From assembly GCA_964553885.1 (NCBI GenBank), contig CAZKLP010000010.1, positions 1-24,509 on the forward strand: a DNA stretch of 24,509 nucleotides. Direction: 5' to 3'. The position numbers and the translations under genes are program-made. This document shows, piece after piece, positions 20,959 to 24,509 of the stretch; the stretch's first letter is position 1, and each line of letters starts with the position of its first letter. The notes below the pieces were generated by a model, which saw only the letters and a list, made by a program, of their open reading frames with translations, made no database searches and was not told the DNA's origin. This DNA is from JACPHB01 sp964553885 (GTDB lineage: Bacteria; Patescibacteriota; Minisyncoccia; UBA10092).

Positions 20959-23900
20959 TCAGATTTTCAGAACACCAATCCAAATTGGTTTATTTTCCAT
21001 TTCTAAATGGCGATCAATGAGCAAACTATCTTTTATAATGCCTATAAATTCAACGAATTTGGCGCCTGTATCTGACATTAAGTTTTTTTGCCGTTTTACG
21101 ATAATATTTTTTAAATAAATATCGTCAATTTTAAAATAAATTCTTATGATATCTTTTGGCGAAAGTCCTCCGTCTTTTCTCATTCCTTGGATCTGCCTCG
21201 CCAATTCTCTTATAAGCCCCTCTTCTTTGAGTTCAGCGGTGATTTTTGTGTCTAACTCAAAATCTTTTTTAATATTCTTATTAAAAAAGATTTTTTTCAC
21301 GTTTACTTCATCTTTGATTAAATGCAATAACTCATCATTTTTTCGAATTTCGGATTTAGAATTTCGGATTTTGAGCGAAGCGAGGGGTTGTCTTACCTTA
21401 ATGCCGACTTCCGCCCTAAGTGCCAAACTTCTGGCGGCAATTTCCCTGACCAAATCCATTTGTTCTTCCAATTTCAAGTTAATAAACTTCTTGTCAGATT
21501 TCGGAAAATCGCAGAGATGAACCGAATCGGGCATTGTTTTATCTTCTTGCCTCGCTGGAGCTTTAGCGAAGCGGGTTAAGTATAAGTAAATTTCCTCGGA
21601 TAAAAACGGCAGAAATGGAGCGATAAGTTTTGATAAATTTAAGAATGTCGCGTAAAGAACCGCGGCCGCCTCTTCTTTTTCACGCTCCGATTTCGGTCTT
21701 TGAAACCTTCCTCGCGAACGGCGGATATACCATAAAGAAAGATCTTGGATAAAAAATTCTTCAATCGCTCTGCTGGCAGAAGCGGGATCGTATTTATCTA
21801 AATTTTTAGCAACTTTTTCTATTAAACTATTCAGGCGCGACAGAATCCACTTGTCCAGCAAGCTGGAATTTTCAATTTTCAATTTTAAATTTTCAATTTT
21901 TGAGACGTAGGTTTTAAAGAAAGTGAAACTGTTCCAAAGATTTACAAGTTTTCTTTCAGATTCTTTTGCCGACGCGTATCCGAATTTTAAATTATCCGCC
22001 GGATTTTGTTTAACGTATAACCAACGCATAACATCAACTCCTACTTTTTCCGCCGCCTCGTCAAACCAAATGGCATTTCCTTTTGACTTATGCATTTCTT
22101 CTCCTTTTTCATCGCGAACCGAAGCGTAACCAAAAACCGTTTTCATCGGCGGAACTTTTTCTAAAACCGCGCTCATTACAATCAAAGAATAAAACCAATT
22201 TTTAAACTGCCCTGGGAAGGATTCGGCAACTAATTCGGCGGGAAACCATTTGCGCCAATATTTTTTGTCACTCCAATATCCCATAGTTGAGTAAGGCACA
22301 ATCCCGGCATCAAGCCATGGGTTGCCGACGTCTAAAATACGCGAGACATTTTTGCCGCATTTGGTGCACCTAATTTTAATTTCATCAACGTAGGGCCGGT
22401 GCAGATCCAAATCGCCTTCATCATTATAGGGCCAGTTGTGGCCGGACATTTCAACAATGGAGCCGGTAATGTTTATAATGTGGAAATTTTTTTCCATATT
22501 CAATATTTCTTTATTTTCGTAACTCTGATACGCGCTCACGGCCGCGATTATCGGATTAGCATGGCTGACAATTAAAATTGTTTTGCCTTCGTATTCCCTA
22601 TCTATTGCTTTCAAGAAATCCAACATTCTTTTTTGGACATCTTTTAAATTCTCGCCGCCACTTGGCCTAAGAGTGTATTGATTTATCATTTGATGGTTAA
22701 ATAAAGAGATCCATTCTTCGCGATTGCGACCATTGTAGGCGCCAAAATTATGTTCTCTTAAACGCTTGTCAAAAATTATTTTTTTACCTAAAGAGCCAGC
22801 AATAATTTGAGCGGTTTCTTTGGTCCGCAAAAGATCGGAAGAAAACACTAAATCCACGTTTTTTTTCTTAAACCATGGAATAAGTTTTTCAATTTCTTTA
22901 ACGCCATTGACGGTTAAATGATATTTCTTTTTTTCCGGATAGGAAGAAGTAATTTTAAGCCTATTATTTTCTGCTTCGCCATGACGTAAAAATATATAAT
23001 TATTAAGTTTTTTAGGCGACAGTTTGTCAAAATCGGATAGAGAACCGACAACTTCAAAATTGCCGCATCGGCACTCAAAAATAGGCAGTGCCAGTCCCCA
23101 GTATCTTTTTTTAGAAATCAGCCAGTCGGACATGTTTTTTAACCAGTCAACTTCCCTTTTAAGGCCGAATGAAGGAATCCATTTGATTTTTTTGGCAATT
23201 TTTATTAGCGGATGCCTTAATTTATCCATTGATATGTACCATTCGTCGGCGATTTTCCAAACCAATTCGGTCTTACATCTCCAGCAGATGGGATAACGGT
23301 GGGTATATTTTGGAGCGTCAAAAAGAAAACCCGCAGTTTTTAGGTAGTTAATAATTATCTCCGGATGTTCTTTAGCGTTTTTACCGCTAAACTGCCCCAG
23401 GCCTTTAAGATAAACGGCCGCGTCGTCAATTAAATTGATTGCCGGAATCTTGAGTTTTTTGCCTAATCTATAATCTTCTACGCCTTGACCGGGCGCGATA
23501 TGAATGAGTCCCGTGCCTTCCGTCTCGCTGACCGGCAAAATACGGGAATCAGTGGCAAAAACTTTATGGATATAACCGGACAAAGATTTTTTAACGGCCA
23601 GCAAGTTGTCAAAAGGCGATTTGTAAGTTAAACCGGTCAATTCTTTACCTTTGAAAGTCCTGATGATTTTCAGATTTAATTTTTCCGCCGCCGTTTTTAT
23701 AAGATAATATGTATTATCATCAACTTCTCCCGTCGCTTCTGCATAAACTTTATCGGAGTCAACAGCTACCGCCGCGTTTCCCGGCAAAGTCCATGGAGTT
23801 GTTGTCCAAACCAAAAGATAAGTATTTTTTTTGCCATCTATAGGATACTCTATATAAACTGAATCATGGGTAACTTCTTTGTAGTCCTCGGTCAATATCT

Positions 23901-24462
23901 CGTGCTGGGAAATAGCCGTGCCACAGCGCCAGCACCAAGGCACCACGTCAAGACCCTTGTAAAGCAAGTCCTTCTCTTTACATTTTTTTAGAAAGTGCCA
24001 GATGGCGGTATTATTTTCATTAGACATCGTATAATAACTGTTTTTCCAGTCCATCCATTGGCCCAGCCTGATTGACTGCTTCGTTTGAATTGAGGAATAC
24101 TTTCTCACGCGCTCTTTACATTTTTCCACGAATTTGGCAATGCCGTATTTCTCAATGTCTTTTTTTGATTTAAAACCCAGTTCTTTTTCCACCTCCACTT
24201 CCACCCAAAGGCCTTGAGCGTCAAATCCGTTCTGAAACCTCTGGTCAAAACCCCGCGCCGCTTTGTATCTCTGAAACAGGTCTTTATAAGTCCGGCCCCA
24301 CGCGTGGTGAACACCCATGGGATTGTTGGCGGTAATCGGCCCGTCCAAAAAAGACCATTTTTTCTGGCCTCTGATTTTTTTTCGGAGTTTCTCAAAAATT
24401 TGCTCCCTCTGCCAAAAATCCAAAATTTTTTCTTCGGTTTTTGGACCAAATAATTCCGCCAT
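20959..24462 (-). CDS. ileS: Isoleucyl-tRNA synthetase with inserted histidine-phosphatase domain
   Basis: This enzyme charges tRNA-Ile. From the ATG at 24462 it has 1167 residues, against about 1030-1060 for ordinary IleRS of this type. The class I motifs are NNPMGVHHAWGRTYKD (HHAWG, 52-56, a variant of HIGH) and EEMHKSKGNAIWF (from about 790, the KMSKS loop). Editing-domain (WTTTPWTLPGNAAVAV) and Cys-pair modules (CWRCGTAIS, CWRCKTELVW, CRCGNFEVVG, CTKCGKNV) are present. Between CRCGNFEVVG and HRPYVDEIKIRC, about residues 487-672 are a phosphoglycerate-mutase-like domain (separate entry). Two heptanucleotide repeats (21867-21901, 21342-21369) and a short element (21547-21577) add linker peptides in the C-terminal half. 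An in-frame TTG at 24501 would extend the N-terminus by 13 residues but overlaps the predicted promoter. It leads the ileS-recO-surface protein operon. Confidence 0.95.
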   Translation of the reverse strand: MAELFGPKTEEKILDFWQREQIFEKLRKKIRGQKKWSFLDGPITANNPMGVHHAWGRTYKDLFQRYKAARGFDQRFQNGFDAQGLWVEVEVEKELGFKSKKDIEKYGIAKFVEKCKERVRKYSSIQTKQSIRLGQWMDWKNSYYTMSNENNTAIWHFLKKCKEKDLLYKGLDVVPWCWRCGTAISQHEILTEDYKEVTHDSVYIEYPIDGKKNTYLLVWTTTPWTLPGNAAVAVDSDKVYAEATGEVDDNTYYLIKTAAEKLNLKIIRTFKGKELTGLTYKSPFDNLLAVKKSLSGYIHKVFATDSRILPVSETEGTGLIHIAPGQGVEDYRLGKKLKIPAINLIDDAAVYLKGLGQFSGKNAKEHPEIIINYLKTAGFLFDAPKYTHRYPICWRCKTELVWKIADEWYISMDKLRHPLIKIAKKIKWIPSFGLKREVDWLKNMSDWLISKKRYWGLALPIFECRCGNFEVVGSLSDFDKLSPKKLNNYIFLRHGEAENNRLKITSSYPEKKKYHLTVNGVKEIEKLIPWFKKKNVDLVFSSDLLRTKETAQIIAGSLGKKIIFDKRLREHNFGAYNGRNREEWISLFNHQMINQYTLRPSGGENLKDVQKRMLDFLKAIDREYEGKTILIVSHANPIIAAVSAYQSYENKEILNMEKNFHIINITGSIVEMSGHNWPYNDEGDLDLHRPYVDEIKIRCTKCGKNVSRILDVGNPWLDAGIVPYSTMGYWSDKKYWRKWFPAELVAESFPGQFKNWFYSLIVMSAVLEKVPPMKTVFGYASVRDEKGEEMHKSKGNAIWFDEAAEKVGVDVMRWLYVKQNPADNLKFGYASAKESERKLVNLWNSFTFFKTYVSKIENLKLKIENSSLLDKWILSRLNSLIEKVAKNLDKYDPASASRAIEEFFIQDLSLWYIRRSRGRFQRPKSEREKEEAAAVLYATFLNLSKLIAPFLPFLSEEIYLYLTRFAKAPARQEDKTMPDSVHLCDFPKSDKKFINLKLEEQMDLVREIAARSLALRAEVGIKVRQPLASLKIRNSKSEIRKNDELLHLIKDEVNVKKIFFNKNIKKDFELDTKITAELKEEGLIRELARQIQGMRKDGGLSPKDIIRIYFKIDDIYLKNIIVKRQKNLMSDTGAKFVEFIGIIKDSLLIDRHLEMENKPIWIGVLKI
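21342..21369. repeat. Heptanucleotide repeat in ileS (TTCGGAT type)
   Basis: Four 7-mers, TTCGAAT, TTCGGAT, TTAGAAT and TTCGGAT, encode IRNSKSEIRK in a C-terminal linker. Confidence 0.65.
21547..21577 (-). repeat. Short repeat element in ileS
   Basis: It encodes RFAKAPARQ. The minus strand has TTCGCTAAAGCTCCAGCG, an imperfect palindrome around AGCT that resembles the element at 2441-2467. Confidence 0.45.
21867..21901. repeat. Heptanucleotide repeat in ileS (AATTTTC type)
   Basis: Five 7-mers (AATTTTC, AATTTTC, AATTTTA, AATTTTC, AATTTTT) encode KIENLKLKIENSS just before LLDKWILSRLN, the start of the anticodon-binding domain. Confidence 0.8.
22447..23004 (-). other. Histidine-phosphatase domain inserted in IleRS
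   Basis: In-frame segment, about residues 487-672 of IleRS. The phosphoglycerate-mutase superfamily signature is complete: RHGEAENN (Arg493, His494, the phospho-accepting His), FSSDLLRTKETAQII (second Arg), REHNFGAYNGRNREEW (Glu acid/base) and LIVSHANPI (second His, about 634). The segment SGGENLKDVQKRMLDFLKAI matches the SGES-type helix of CobC/phosphatase members. Presence of all four residues suggests an active phosphatase; the substrate is unknown. It sits between a Cys-pair module and HRPYVDEI of the synthetase, with no stop or frameshift at either junction. Confidence 0.88.
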
Positions 24463-24472
24463 AATAAATTTT

Positions 24473-24501
24473 ATAATATTCCAAAAACCAAATATATGCA
24501 A
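24473..24501 (-). promoter_or_regulatory. Possible ileS promoter
   Basis: On the minus strand TTGCAT (24496-24501) and TATTAT (24473-24478) are 17 bp apart. Transcription would start only a few bases before the ATG at 24462, giving an almost leaderless mRNA, in line with the lack of a Shine-Dalgarno. Confidence 0.35.
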
Positions 24502-24509
24502 TTATCCCG

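Overview
The window looks like a scaffold from a Patescibacteria (CPR) bacterium, most likely a Parcubacteria relative. This is inferred from the AT-rich sequence, the standard genetic code, tightly packed and often overlapping minus-strand genes, a single-chain glycyl-tRNA synthetase, two membrane-anchored PaaX/Cas2-like proteins, and short repeats that encode peptides inside housekeeping genes. No rRNA, tRNA or CRISPR array is visible. A run of exactly 100 N at 5736-5835 is a scaffold gap.

Layout, left to right. Positions 1-3334 (minus): a large surface-type protein with an N-terminal helix-turn-helix and a membrane helix, cut by an in-frame TAA at 2444-2446 that lies inside a short repeat element; its distal part runs off the left edge. 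3541-5418: glmS, with its own terminator. 5531-6501: a PaaX/Cas2-like gene bracketed by a perfect 32-bp direct repeat, with a 23-bp tandem array that seems to have grown from the gene's own 3' end. 6537-8975: leuS, divergent from 9087-10619, an ALDH7-type aldehyde dehydrogenase that is the only plus-strand gene. 17118 down to 10722: an apparent six-gene operon, glyS - M16 peptidase - AI-2E permease - small membrane protein - metG - tatD. 17240-17800: a second PaaX/Cas2-like gene, again bracketed by two related hairpin elements. 17962-18477: a secreted protein of unknown function with its own promoter and terminator. 24462 down to 18565: ileS - recO - a membrane-anchored Ig-like-repeat protein.

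The functional theme is translation (four aminoacyl-tRNA synthetases: Leu, Met, Gly, Ile) together with envelope functions (GlmS feeding UDP-GlcNAc synthesis, two surface proteins, an M16 peptidase, a permease). Three things stand out. First, IleRS carries a complete histidine-phosphatase domain inserted in its catalytic region, with all expected active-site residues. Second, both PaaX/Cas2-like genes sit between direct copies of a palindromic element sharing an eight-base core. Third, palindromic elements and heptanucleotide tandem repeats have entered coding sequences in frame (glmS, leuS, metG, recO, ileS and the surface gene), and in one case appear to have broken the gene.

All calls come from reading the sequence; no database search or structure prediction was run.
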